From Tateyamaria sp947503385 (GTDB lineage Bacteria > Pseudomonadota > Alphaproteobacteria > Rhodobacterales > Rhodobacteraceae), in assembly GCF_051195235.1 (NCBI RefSeq), contig NZ_JBNFZM010000001.1, positions 1,054,001 to 1,118,000 of the forward strand: a stretch of 64,000 nucleotides of DNA. The letters are read 5' to 3'. The notes under the pieces are model-generated. The model was not told where the DNA came from and did not search any database. It saw only the letters and a program-made list of their open reading frames with translations. A program made the position numbers and the translations under genes. Below, piece after piece: positions 34,589 to 42,959 of the stretch (within the stretch, counting starts at the first letter, position 1; the number at the start of each line of letters is the position of its first letter).

Positions 34589-35611
34589 ATGTCTGACACG
34601 ACTTTCACGCCGCGCGTATTTTCCGGCATCCAGCCGTCGGGTGGGTTGACACTGGGCAACTACCTCGGGGCGATCAAACGTTTTGTCGACATGCAAAACG
34701 AAGGGGCCTACGAGACCGTCTATTGCATGGTTGATCTGCACGCGATCACCGTCTGGCAGGACCCCGGCGATCTGGCGCACAACACCCGCGAACTGGCCGC
34801 CGGTTTCATCGCTTCCGGGATCGACCCGGAGAAATCTATCCTGATCAACCAGTCCCAAGTGCCCGAGCACGCGCAGCTGGCGTGGATTTTCAACACCGTG
34901 GCGCGCATGGGCTGGATGCAGCGCATGACCCAGTTCAAGGACAAGGCGGGCAAAAATACGCAGAACGCCTCGCTTGGGCTCTTTGCCTATCCCGCGCTGA
35001 TGGCGGCTGACATTCTCATCTATCACGCCACACATGTGCCCGTGGGTGACGACCAGAAACAGCACCTTGAACTGACCCGCGACATCGCCACCAAGTTCAA
35101 TCACGATTATGGCGTCGACTTTTTCCCGCTGACCGAACCGGTGATTGAAGGGGCGGCAACCCGCGTGATGTCCCTGCGCGACGGGTCCAAGAAGATGTCC
35201 AAGTCCGATCCGTCCGATGCCAGCCGCATCAACATGACCGACGATGCCGACACGATTGCCAAGAAGATCCGCAAGGCCAAGACCGACCCCGACGCGCTGC
35301 CCTCCGAAGTCAAAGGGCTGGAGGACCGCCCCGAGGCGCGCAACCTCGTGAACATCTATGCCGCGCTGGCGGACATGACTGTTGAACAGGTGCTGGCCGA
35401 CCACGGCGGTGCCCAGTTCGGTGCATTCAAACCCGCGCTGGTCGATCTGGCGGTGTCCAAACTGTCCCCCATCTCGACAGAGATGAGCCGCCTGATGGCC
35501 GACACCGCAGAGATTGACCGTGTCCTTGCCCGCGGTGCCGAACAGGCCCGCAACATCACAGCGCCGATCCTGAAACAAACCTACGACATCGTGGGGATGG
35601 TCAGCGGTTAA
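34589..35611 (+). CDS. trpS: Tryptophanyl-tRNA synthetase
   Basis: The 340-residue class I synthetase charges tRNA-Trp. The ATP-binding HIGH-equivalent region reads SGIQPSGGLTLGNYLGAI, followed by VDLHAITVWQDP, the Trp pocket region VPVGDDQKQHLELTRDIA and the KMSKS loop SKKMSKSDPSDASRINM. The C-terminal anticodon-binding helices are present and the length is normal. The start at 34589 lies behind CCCAGAGGGATGCCCC. It is divergent from the rhomboid-like gene across 72 bases. Confidence 0.96.
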   Translation: MSDTTFTPRVFSGIQPSGGLTLGNYLGAIKRFVDMQNEGAYETVYCMVDLHAITVWQDPGDLAHNTRELAAGFIASGIDPEKSILINQSQVPEHAQLAWIFNTVARMGWMQRMTQFKDKAGKNTQNASLGLFAYPALMAADILIYHATHVPVGDDQKQHLELTRDIATKFNHDYGVDFFPLTEPVIEGAATRVMSLRDGSKKMSKSDPSDASRINMTDDADTIAKKIRKAKTDPDALPSEVKGLEDRPEARNLVNIYAALADMTVEQVLADHGGAQFGAFKPALVDLAVSKLSPISTEMSRLMADTAEIDRVLARGAEQARNITAPILKQTYDIVGMVSG

Positions 35612-35707
35612 TCCGCGATACGCGTGGCAAGACGGTCGACGGGCAAAGCGTCACGCCGCTGCGTCCGCGCGCATGAAAGCCGCGCGAAAGATGGATCGGA
35701 TGACGTG

Positions 35708-36952
35708 CTATTCGATCCTTAGCCGCCGCATCCCCCACAGAAACAGCGCGCCCGTGCCAACGAATGCAAGGACAAACGGCACCTGCAATGCCGCATCCCG
35801 GTCGAAGAACTGCTGACCCACGCCGACAACGATGCCGCCGAGCAATGCGCCAAGTGAAATCGTCCCCCAGCCAAAGAACCGATATACGCTGTTGACCCGG
35901 CCCAAGAGGTTGTCGGGAATGGTGCGTTGCCGGTAGGAAACAGTGACCACGTTCCAAAGCGTACCCACGAATGTTTCCACAAAAAGCGCGATTCCGACGA
36001 CAAAGGCTTCGGTTGCCATCATCCCGATGAAGGGCAGCGGAATAATACCAAGCGACAAAGTGAGGCTGCGTTGCGCGCCGATCCGCGCGACGATTGCAGG
36101 ACACAAAAGCCCGCCCGCCACACCTCCGGCCGCCCCGGCGGTCAGCAAGAGGCCAAACCCGGTCGCCGAGAGCCCCAGACGCTCCTGCGCCACCAGAACC
36201 AGAATTGTTGCCGCAAGTGAGGCCAGCCCGTTTATCGCGCCGAGCGAGAGCGCGAGACGCTTCAATACAGGTCGTTCCCAAAGCCAGCGCAGCCCCTCCA
36301 CTGTTTCGACCCGCCATGATCTTTTTGGGGGTGCGATGCGCGGAGGGAGAGCAATGCACCACACCAGAAACGCGGCGAAACCAAACGCCACTGCATCCAA
36401 CAGAAACGGCGCGGGCAACGCGTAGGCGATGAGAAATCCAGCCAGCGGTGGGCCGACAAAGCGGCCAATGACCGTTTCAACTGTCCAAAGGCGTCCGTTG
36501 GCACGCTCCAAGTCATCCAGCGGAACCACCGATGGCATAATGGTCTGCGCCGCGTTGTCCCGGACGACCTCTGCACAGCCCAGAAGGAAGGAAAGCCCTG
36601 AAAGGGCAAGGACATAGGGCAGCGCCATGTCGAACTCTGGCAGTGCTTCGATGTTGCCGGGCAACGTCAGGATCAATCCCACGACCCCCAACGTCAGCAG
36701 AACACGAAAAACGTCCGCCCGCACAATCAGGCTGCGCCGATCCGAGCGGTCTGTGATGACGCCCGCAGGAACCGAAAGCAGAAGCCAAGGAAACCGCCCG
36801 GCGAAGGCCACCAAGCCAATAAGAAACGGATCCCGGGTCAGCAGCGTTGCCAACCAAGGGAAAGCAACGCTGGCGATCCCGTCGGCCAGATTGGTTGCAC
36901 CTGATGCGCCAATCAGTCGGACGTAGTTCGCGTTTTTTCCAAGAGTTGTCAT
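35708..36952 (-). CDS. MFS transporter of the MFS_3 / drug-exporter type
   Basis: The 414-residue protein has about twelve transmembrane segments. It shows SGATNLADGIASVAFPWLA in helix 1, the loop VPAGVITDRSDRRSLIVRAD (motif A), DNAAQTIMPSVVPLDDLERAN typical of enterobactin-exporter-like MFS_3 proteins, and YRQRTIPDNLLGRVNSVYRF in the second half. The substrate is unknown. The ribosome site at 36952 is poor, and the frame is open to an ATG at 37060, so the start is uncertain. Base composition looks slightly less GC-rich than the neighbours, which might reflect transfer. Confidence 0.85.
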   Translation of the reverse strand: MTTLGKNANYVRLIGASGATNLADGIASVAFPWLATLLTRDPFLIGLVAFAGRFPWLLLSVPAGVITDRSDRRSLIVRADVFRVLLTLGVVGLILTLPGNIEALPEFDMALPYVLALSGLSFLLGCAEVVRDNAAQTIMPSVVPLDDLERANGRLWTVETVIGRFVGPPLAGFLIAYALPAPFLLDAVAFGFAAFLVWCIALPPRIAPPKRSWRVETVEGLRWLWERPVLKRLALSLGAINGLASLAATILVLVAQERLGLSATGFGLLLTAGAAGGVAGGLLCPAIVARIGAQRSLTLSLGIIPLPFIGMMATEAFVVGIALFVETFVGTLWNVVTVSYRQRTIPDNLLGRVNSVYRFFGWGTISLGALLGGIVVGVGQQFFDRDAALQVPFVLAFVGTGALFLWGMRRLRIE

Positions 36953-36971
36953 GGCAGGAGAGCACGACGTC

Positions 36972-36991
36972 TCAACCGGGAGGTCAACCGG
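36972..36991 (-). promoter_or_regulatory. Direct repeat TCAACCGG x2 upstream of the MFS gene
   Basis: TCAACCGG occurs at 36972-36979 and again at 36984-36991, a 12-base period, 20-39 bases upstream of the probable MFS start. Its position fits an operator overlapping the promoter. No regulator gene is adjacent. Confidence 0.35.
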
Positions 36992-37596
36992 TAAACGTAG
37001 CGATCCGACGTTGGATGCGATTGCCGCATCGACGGGTCGGCATTCCTTGTGCATGTCCAAAGGACAGGCGTGTTGTACCCGTTGGGCATATTTGCCCCGC
37101 AGCGATGCGACCTACGGATTTGTCGTGATGACGGCGCTGTCGCAGGCGGGGCGCGCAAACGGCGTTTACCAATGTGCCGGATATGTCCACGATTATGCCG
37201 AACATGATCACCTGCCAGACACTGGCACATGACCGGTCGGGTGATTGCCCGTTCAACGATGCGGGGTGACATTGACGGGTCCACAGCCCGGCTAAAGCAT
37301 TCGCGTCGTGGGGAAATGGTACTGCGCCATACGCGGCGGGGTGCCGGGTGCGCTTGCCGCCCACGGGCCGGACATGAAGGCATTGCAGATACCCGGTATC
37401 AACACTGGTTGCCTGACGGCACAAGCGCTTGTCCGCAAAACCAGCAGGGCTGCCATGCGCGTTGCGATTGCAATCGGTGAATGCCCGCGCCGCGCGGCGT
37501 TGACCTGTCCGGCAGTCCCGCACCATGCCTGTGCGTCCGCGCATCTATGCGCGGCACCTTTGGCGTCCTTATCTTTGAAACCAAAGGAGATCGCAC
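36992..37596. other. Intergenic region without a convincing gene
   Basis: About 600 bases between the MFS gene and the VOC gene. The longest frames (for instance on the minus strand through 36984-37544) give Arg/Cys-rich translations with no motif. The last ~20 bases hold an AAAGGAG ribosome site for the VOC gene. Nothing else is recognisable. Confidence 0.5.
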
Positions 37597-38082
37597 ATGT
37601 CTGCCAAGGTTCCTGCCGACACCCGCGTCGGGCACATCCACCTCAAAGTCACGGACCTTGACCGGGCCATTCACTTCTATTCCGACGTGCTGGGCTTTGC
37701 GGTCACGCAGCGCTACGGCGATCAGGCGGCGTTTCTGTCAGCGGGCGATTATCACCACCATATCGGCCTGAACACATGGCATTCGCGCGGGGCGGAACCG
37801 GCACCTGTGCGGGCGGCGGGTCTTTACCACGTTGCGTTCCTGTTTCCAGACCGTGCGTCGCTGGGCGCGGCTTTGCAGCGGGTGCTGGATCACGGCACCG
37901 CATTGGATGGCGCAGCGGATCACGGGGTGTCAGAAGCGGTCTATTTCAACGATCCCGATGGCAATGGCATTGAGCTTTATCGCGATCGTGCCCCCAAAGA
38001 CTGGCCGCGCGCGCCGGATGGCCAGCTGAGTATGGTCAACGCGCCCCTGGATGTAGACGCACTGTTGGCCGAGGCGCGTTGA
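37597..38082 (+). CDS. VOC family protein, catechol-2,3-dioxygenase-like
   Basis: The 161-residue product has VGHIHLKVTDLDRAIHFYSDVLGF, DYHHHIGLNTWHSRGAEP, AGLYHVAFLFPDRASL and YFNDPDGNGIELYRDR. These are the metal-ligand His and Glu (H-I-H, L-Y-H-V, G-I-E-L-Y) and the N-T-W motif of the CatE/CatD-like group. A metal-dependent activity is therefore likely, with an unknown (possibly aromatic) substrate. It follows AAAGGAGATCGCAC. It stands alone, 130 bases before the deacetylase gene. Confidence 0.87.
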   Translation: MSAKVPADTRVGHIHLKVTDLDRAIHFYSDVLGFAVTQRYGDQAAFLSAGDYHHHIGLNTWHSRGAEPAPVRAAGLYHVAFLFPDRASLGAALQRVLDHGTALDGAADHGVSEAVYFNDPDGNGIELYRDRAPKDWPRAPDGQLSMVNAPLDVDALLAEAR

Positions 38083-38211
38083 GAACCTTGGCCCGTTGGC
38101 CCCTTGGCCTGCCACCGGCGTGTGACCTTGTCACTGCACAGTCACGGACCCGCCTTACATTGCGCCCTTGTCCGAATTCCGCCACGGTACAGTGGGTGAA
38201 TGGAGGGGCCG

Positions 38212-39327
38212 ATGAGCACCGGATTTTTTTGGGATGAACGGACCATGTGGCATGGCGGTGGCAACTATGCCTTTACCGTGCCGTTGGGCGGATTGGTGCA
38301 ACCACTGGCCGCAGGCGGACTGCCCGAAAGCCCCGAGACCAAACGACGGCTCAAGAACCTGATGGATGTCACGGGCCTGACCTCAGATCTTGCCGTGACC
38401 AGTGCGCCAGAGGCCAGCTATGAACAGCTGCGTCGCGTCCACCCGGCGCTGTACCTTGATGCGTTCAAGGCCCTGTCGGATGCGGATGGGGGTGAGATGG
38501 GCCACCACGCCCCCTTTGCCAAAGGCGGGTACGAGATTGCGGCGCTGTCCGCTGGGTTGGCGATTGGAGCCGTTGACGCGGTGCTGAACGGGGCGCACGC
38601 AAACGCCTACGCGCTGAGCCGTCCACCGGGACACCACTGCCGGTCCGAGGGGCCTATGGGCTTTTGCCTGTTGGCAAATATCGCCATCGCCATTGAGGCG
38701 GCCAAAGCCACGCAACCTGATCTGCGTGTGGCTGTGCTGGATTGGGATGTGCATCACGGCAATGGGACCGAGGCGATTTTTTACGACCGCTCCGACGTCC
38801 TCACAATCTCCTTTCATCAAGAGGGGAATTACCCGCTGACCACCGGCGGCATTGACGACCGTGGTGCGGGTGAGGGTGTTGGCTACAACTTCAACGTGCC
38901 GCTGCCTGCGGGCGCGGGCCACACCGCGTATCTGCACGCCATGGACCGCATCGCCATTCCGGCGATCGAGGCGTTTGCGCCAGACCTGATCATCGTCGCC
39001 TGCGGCTACGACGCGGCCGCCATTGACCCGCTTGCGCGAATGCTCGCCACGGCCGACACGTTCCGCGAGATGACGCATAAAATTCAGATATGCGCTGAAC
39101 AGATATGCGCCGGACGGCTCGTGCTTGTTCACGAGGGCGGATATTCCGAGGTGTACGTCCCGTTTTGCGGTCACGCCACGCTTGGGGCGCTGTCGGGGAG
39201 CAAGATTGCTGCGCCCGATCCGATGGCGCGCGCCTTGCAGTCGCGTCAACCCGGCGCGCGGCTTGATGCCTTTCTTATCAGTGAGATAGACCGCATGGCA
39301 GGCGTTCTTGGCCTTGACACCCCTTGA
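38212..39327 (+). CDS. Class II histone-deacetylase-like / acetylpolyamine amidohydrolase family
   Basis: The 371-residue zinc hydrolase contains SRPPGHHCRSEGPMGFCLLAN (catalytic His pair), the zinc-binding VLDWDVHHGNGTEAIFYD, SFHQEGNYPLTTGGIDDRG, and ACGYDAAAIDPLARM with the second Asp, then HEGGYSEVYVPFC. It should remove acetyl groups from small amines or lysine. The start at 38212 follows GGAGGGGCCG; the Met at 38200 is less likely. No polyamine genes are adjacent, so the substrate is open. Confidence 0.92.
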   Translation: MSTGFFWDERTMWHGGGNYAFTVPLGGLVQPLAAGGLPESPETKRRLKNLMDVTGLTSDLAVTSAPEASYEQLRRVHPALYLDAFKALSDADGGEMGHHAPFAKGGYEIAALSAGLAIGAVDAVLNGAHANAYALSRPPGHHCRSEGPMGFCLLANIAIAIEAAKATQPDLRVAVLDWDVHHGNGTEAIFYDRSDVLTISFHQEGNYPLTTGGIDDRGAGEGVGYNFNVPLPAGAGHTAYLHAMDRIAIPAIEAFAPDLIIVACGYDAAAIDPLARMLATADTFREMTHKIQICAEQICAGRLVLVHEGGYSEVYVPFCGHATLGALSGSKIAAPDPMARALQSRQPGARLDAFLISEIDRMAGVLGLDTP

Positions 39328-39382
39328 CCTTTTCCCTGTTTGGACCGACATGGAACAGGATGTATGTAAAAAGGCGTAACAT

Positions 39383-39961
39383 ATGCCCACCCCATCCCCC
39401 GAGACGCTAGATTTCCTGCTGACCCGCCGGTCGCGGCCTGCCAAGACGTTGCAAGTCCCTGCGCCGGACCGGGATGCGTTGATGCCGTTGCTCAGGGCTG
39501 CGGCGCGGACACCGGACCATGGTAAACTGGAGCCGTGGCGGTTCATTGTGCTGGAGGCTGGGGCCATGCCACGGCTGGCAAGCGCGGTCGAGGCGTGCGG
39601 CACCGCATTGGGCAAGAGCGCCGAGGACATTGCCAAGGCGCGGGCGCAGTTTGATCAAGGGCACCTTGCCGTTGCAGTGATCGAGGTGCAGAAACCGTCC
39701 GAGAAAATTCCTGCGATCGAAATGACTTACTCCGCTGGGGCTGTTTGTCTGGCACTTCTGAATGCGGCACTTGCGGCCGGGTGGGGGGCCAATTGGCTCA
39801 GCGGGTGGCCCAGCCACGATCGCGGCTTCTGCCAAGAGGCGCTGGGGCTAGCGGATCACGAACGTGTCGCCGGGTTTATCCATATCGCAACCGAAACCAA
39901 CGCGCCGCCGGATCGCCCGCGCCCGGATTTGACCACAGTGACGGAATGGGTCAGCGCATGA
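39383..39961 (+). CDS. Nitroreductase family flavoprotein
   Basis: The 192-residue FMN-dependent oxidoreductase starts with FLLTRRSRPAKTLQVPAPD, the FMN-phosphate Arg/Ser site, and continues with RTPDHGKLEPWRFIVLE and AGWGANWLSGWPSHDRGF. It resembles the YdjA-like short nitroreductases. The physiological substrate is unknown. It overlaps the EI24 gene by ATGA, so the two are translated together. The ribosome site at its own start is weak. Confidence 0.88.
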   Translation: MPTPSPETLDFLLTRRSRPAKTLQVPAPDRDALMPLLRAAARTPDHGKLEPWRFIVLEAGAMPRLASAVEACGTALGKSAEDIAKARAQFDQGHLAVAVIEVQKPSEKIPAIEMTYSAGAVCLALLNAALAAGWGANWLSGWPSHDRGFCQEALGLADHERVAGFIHIATETNAPPDRPRPDLTTVTEWVSA

Positions 39962-40671
39962 TCGTTAACGCCTTTCTCAGCGCATTGGGTCAGCTTGGCG
40001 ACCCACGGTTCCGCCGCGTTCTCCTGATTGGATTTGCCTTGACCATCGCGCTCTTGGTTGCGGCAACGTCGGGATTTGTCTGGCTGGTAGGGTGGCTGAC
40101 AGCAGACAGCGTCGACGTGCCATGGATCGGCACCATTACGTGGCTGGACGATGTGCTGACGTGGGCGTCTTTCTTTGTGTTTCTGGTCCTGTCGATGTTT
40201 CTTATGATACCGGTCGCTTCGGTCATTACGTCCATGTTTCTGGATGACGTGGCGGGTGCGGTCGAGGACCGGCATTATGCGCATCTGCCTGCCGCTAAGG
40301 GGACAGGTTTTGGCGACGGGCTGGTCGATACAGTGAATTTTCTGGGCGTTTTGGTGGCCGCCAATATCGTGGCGATCATCCTTTATGTGTTCCTGCCGTT
40401 TGGCACGGTCTTCATCTTTTGGGGACTAAACGGTTTTTTGCTGGGGCGTGAATACTTCACTCTGGTGGCCATGCGCCGCGTGGGCCGGGCCGAGGCCAAG
40501 GTACTGCGCCGCGAACATGTGGGCACGATCTGGATCGCGGGCACGCTGATGGCGATCCCGCTGACCATTCCGTTCCTGAACCTCGTGATCCCGATCTTGG
40601 GTGCCGCCACGTTCACCCATATCTACCACCAGCTTACAGCGGGTCGTCCGGTGTCAAATCCAGAAAGCTGA
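39958..40671 (+). CDS. EI24/CysZ-like integral membrane protein
   Basis: The 237-residue product has several long hydrophobic segments and the EI24 motif region MFLDDVAGAVEDRHYAHLPA, then WGLNGFLLGREYFTLVAMRRVG, as in the CysZ/EI24 family of sulfate permeases and related proteins. Sulfate transport is only a family-based guess. It overlaps the nitroreductase stop, and its last 38 bases overlap the convergent DUF1467 gene. Confidence 0.82.
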   Translation: MIVNAFLSALGQLGDPRFRRVLLIGFALTIALLVAATSGFVWLVGWLTADSVDVPWIGTITWLDDVLTWASFFVFLVLSMFLMIPVASVITSMFLDDVAGAVEDRHYAHLPAAKGTGFGDGLVDTVNFLGVLVAANIVAIILYVFLPFGTVFIFWGLNGFLLGREYFTLVAMRRVGRAEAKVLRREHVGTIWIAGTLMAIPLTIPFLNLVIPILGAATFTHIYHQLTAGRPVSNPES

Positions 40672-40912
40672 GATTGCTAAGCGAGATCCAGCCCGACAGG
40701 ATAATGCCCGCCGTGATTGCCCAGATGACCAGCGCCACCCACGTGACGATCCACGCCTTGCGCTTGGTGTGATGATGCTCTGGCGCGCCTGCGTGCGTGC
40801 CGGGTTCGACCTTTCCAAGGTCGCCCTGGGTCTGCACCTTGATCGGCAACGCGATCAGAAAGCACATCCACCAGATCACCGCATAGAGAACGAGGGCAGA
40901 GGTGATGCCCAT
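40634..40912 (-). CDS. DUF1467 family small membrane protein
   Basis: The 92-residue protein has two transmembrane helices: ALVLYAVIWWMCFLIALP, followed by the conserved PIKVQTQGDLGKVEPGTHAGAP loop, and AWIVTWVALVIWAITAGII. This is the DUF1467 pattern, widespread in alphaproteobacteria and often found beside methylmalonyl-CoA epimerase, as here, where its ATG overlaps that gene's stop by one base. The function is unknown. Confidence 0.88.
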   Translation of the reverse strand: MGITSALVLYAVIWWMCFLIALPIKVQTQGDLGKVEPGTHAGAPEHHHTKRKAWIVTWVALVIWAITAGIILSGWISLSNLSFLDLTPDDPL

Positions 40913-41316
40913 CAGACTTGCTCAAGTTCGGTCAGGGTGCCGTTCATATCCTTGGGATGCAGGAACAGGACGGGTTTCCCATGCGCGCCGATCTTGGGCT
41001 CGCCATTGCCCAGCACCCGCAGGCCGCTGGCCTTGAGGTGGTCGCGCGCAGCGATGATGTCGTCCACCTCGTAGCAGACGTGGTGAATGCCGCCCGAGGG
41101 GTTCTTTTCCAGAAATCCGTTGATCGGGCTGTCATCGCCCAGCGGGTACAACAGTTCGATCTTGGTGTTGGGCAGTTCGATGAAAATGACGGTGACGCCG
41201 TGGTCGGGTTCATCCTGCGGCGCGCCGACATTGGCGCCAAGGGCGTTGCGATATTGCTCTGCTGCGGCTTCGAGGTCAGGCACGGCGATGGCCACGTGAT
41301 TCAGACGTCCGATCAT
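40912..41316 (-). CDS. mce: Methylmalonyl-CoA epimerase
   Basis: The 134-residue VOC-fold enzyme interconverts (2R)- and (2S)-methylmalonyl-CoA in propionyl-CoA catabolism. It shows LNHVAIAVPDLEAAAEQYRN (first metal His), FIELPNTKIELLYPLGDDSP, GGIHHVCYEVDDIIAA (second His) and VLFLHPKDMNGTLTELEQ (Glu). The start follows AGGAGAATTGAG. The methylmalonyl-CoA mutase and carboxylase genes are not in the window. Confidence 0.93.
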   Translation of the reverse strand: MIGRLNHVAIAVPDLEAAAEQYRNALGANVGAPQDEPDHGVTVIFIELPNTKIELLYPLGDDSPINGFLEKNPSGGIHHVCYEVDDIIAARDHLKASGLRVLGNGEPKIGAHGKPVLFLHPKDMNGTLTELEQV

Positions 41317-41385
41317 CTCAATTCTCCTATGGGAATAAGGCTAGGGCCTTATGGCGACGGGACAAGGCGGCTGCAAGAGCAGGCG

Positions 41386-41400
41386 TTAACCGCCTGTTAG
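41386..41400 (+). promoter_or_regulatory. Palindrome with CtrA-like spacing upstream of the response regulator
   Basis: CAGGCG-TTAAC-CGCCTG is a 6-bp inverted repeat, and the same stretch reads TTAA-N7-TTAG, one base off the CtrA consensus. It lies ~50 bases before the response-regulator start. Either reading makes it a candidate operator. Confidence 0.35.
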
Positions 41401-41446
41401 TCACGGGGGCTTAACGATTGAGTCGTACCCTGTGATGGAGGATGAC

Positions 41447-42166
41447 ATGGACTCTGACGACCCGTTCAAGCCGACCTATCCCGCCCCAACGTCTATGCGT
41501 CCGCTGTTGGGCCTGACCGTTTTGGTGATCGAAGACAGCCGCTATGCGTGCGAGGCCTTGCGATTGCTTTGTTTGCGCAGCGGTGCGCGCATTCGACGCG
41601 CTGACACGATGCGCGCGGCACGGCGGCACCTGCAGGTCTACCGCCCCAGTGTGGCAATTATCGACGTGGGTCTGCCCGATGGAAACGGCGCGGAACTGAT
41701 ACAGGAACTGGTCCAGGGTCAACACCGCCCGGAGGTCGTTCTTGGCACCTCAGGCGATGTGGACGCAGAAGAGCAGGCGCGTGATGCAGGGGCCGATGGG
41801 TTCTTGCCCAAGCCGGTGACATCCCTCGCAGTTTTCCAAGAGGCGATCCTGGCCCATCTGCCTGCGGATCGGCGGCCCGTGGGTCCCCGCGCCCTGTCCC
41901 AAGAAGAGGTGCAGCCTGATCCGATAGCCTACCGTGACGACATGGCGCATGTGGCCGACATGCTGGAAGAGGCGAATGACGCACGCACGGTGGATTATGT
42001 GGCGCAATTCGTGTCCGGCGTGGCGCGCAGTGCCGATGACAGCGATCTGGCCATGGCCGCAGAGGCGTTGGCGGCAAAGCGTGCCCGCGGTGACGGCGCC
42101 GCGTCGGAAATGGCGCGTATTGCGGGGCTGGTTCAGGATCGTCTGTCGGAGAAGGTCGCGATCTGA
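41447..42166 (+). CDS. Response regulator receiver protein with unassigned C-terminal helical region
   Basis: The 239-residue protein has a CheY-like receiver domain at residues ~24-145: VLVIEDSRYACEALRLL (acidic pocket), the phospho-acceptor Asp in VAIIDVGLPDGNGAEL, GTSGDVD (Thr/Ser switch) and FLPKPVTSLA (Lys). The C-terminal ~95 residues form charged helices (HVADMLEEANDARTVDYVAQ) and are not a known DNA-binding output. No kinase gene is adjacent. The start at 41447 follows GGAGGATGAC. It may be a single-domain-type regulator acting by protein contact. Confidence 0.85.
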   Translation: MDSDDPFKPTYPAPTSMRPLLGLTVLVIEDSRYACEALRLLCLRSGARIRRADTMRAARRHLQVYRPSVAIIDVGLPDGNGAELIQELVQGQHRPEVVLGTSGDVDAEEQARDAGADGFLPKPVTSLAVFQEAILAHLPADRRPVGPRALSQEEVQPDPIAYRDDMAHVADMLEEANDARTVDYVAQFVSGVARSADDSDLAMAAEALAAKRARGDGAASEMARIAGLVQDRLSEKVAI

Positions 42167-42179
42167 ACCGCCGGACAGT

Positions 42180-42908
42180 TCACCCCGGTGCGAGGCTGGG
42201 ATCATCGGCCTCGCGGACCAACTGGGTCAGATCGGACAGACGCTCGCGCTGCTGTCCATCGCCGTCAAAATTCGACGGGTTGAGCCATGCGCCAAACGCT
42301 TCTTTGAGCGCGGGCCATTCCGTGTCGATGGCGGCAAACCACGCGGTGTCCCGGTTTCGTCCTTTGACCACAGCGGCCTGCCGAAAGATGCCTTCGTAGC
42401 TGAACCCGAACCGTTGGGCCGCACGCCGGGACCCTGCGTTCAGCGCATCGCACTTCCATTCGAACCGGCGGTACCCCGCTTCGAAGGACCACGCCATCAT
42501 CAGGTAGATCGCCTCAGTCGCGGCGGGGCTGCGTTGCAAGAACGGGCTAAAGTTGATGTGGCCAACCTCAATACTGCCAGCATTGGGGTTGATCCGCAGA
42601 TAGCTCGCCACACCTTCGAACGCGCCCGAGGACAGATTGAAGATTGCATAGAATTGAAGGTCCGGCGCATTTTCCATTTCGCGCACCCAGCGATGGTACT
42701 GTGCCGCCGATGAAAAAGGGCCGTAGGGCAGGAAATCCCACACATGATCGTGCCCCACATAAGACCGAAACAGCAGCGCGGCATGGCGCTCTGCCTCAAG
42801 CGGTTCCAGCCGGACATAACGCCCGGTCAGCTGCGCCTGCGGGTCCGGGCGCGACGGCGGCGTCCAGTTGGGCACAGGGCCGTGGTGGGGCTGATAGCGG
42901 GCCTTCAT
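42180..42908 (-). CDS. GNAT N-acetyltransferase, RimJ/RimL type
   Basis: The 242-residue product contains LTGRYVRLEPLEAERHAALL at the start of the acetyltransferase domain, FEGVASYLRINPNAGSIEVG and FSPFLQRSPAATEAIYLMMA for the acetyl-CoA site region, then FEWKCDALNAGSRRAAQRFG and FSYEGIFRQAAVVKGRNRDT, characteristic of the RimJ/RimL subfamily. The substrate may be a protein N-terminus or a small amine; it cannot be decided. It converges on the response-regulator gene with a 13-base gap. Confidence 0.88.
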   Translation of the reverse strand: MKARYQPHHGPVPNWTPPSRPDPQAQLTGRYVRLEPLEAERHAALLFRSYVGHDHVWDFLPYGPFSSAAQYHRWVREMENAPDLQFYAIFNLSSGAFEGVASYLRINPNAGSIEVGHINFSPFLQRSPAATEAIYLMMAWSFEAGYRRFEWKCDALNAGSRRAAQRFGFSYEGIFRQAAVVKGRNRDTAWFAAIDTEWPALKEAFGAWLNPSNFDGDGQQRERLSDLTQLVREADDPSLAPG

Positions 42909-42959
42909 GGGCGGACGTTAGGCGGAGAACCGCCCAAGGCCAAGCCGCTTTTGCAGCGC

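Noticed and set aside
36984..37544. 186-residue minus-strand frame
   Set aside because: Arg/Cys/Thr-rich translation with no motif, and overlapping the MFS promoter region.
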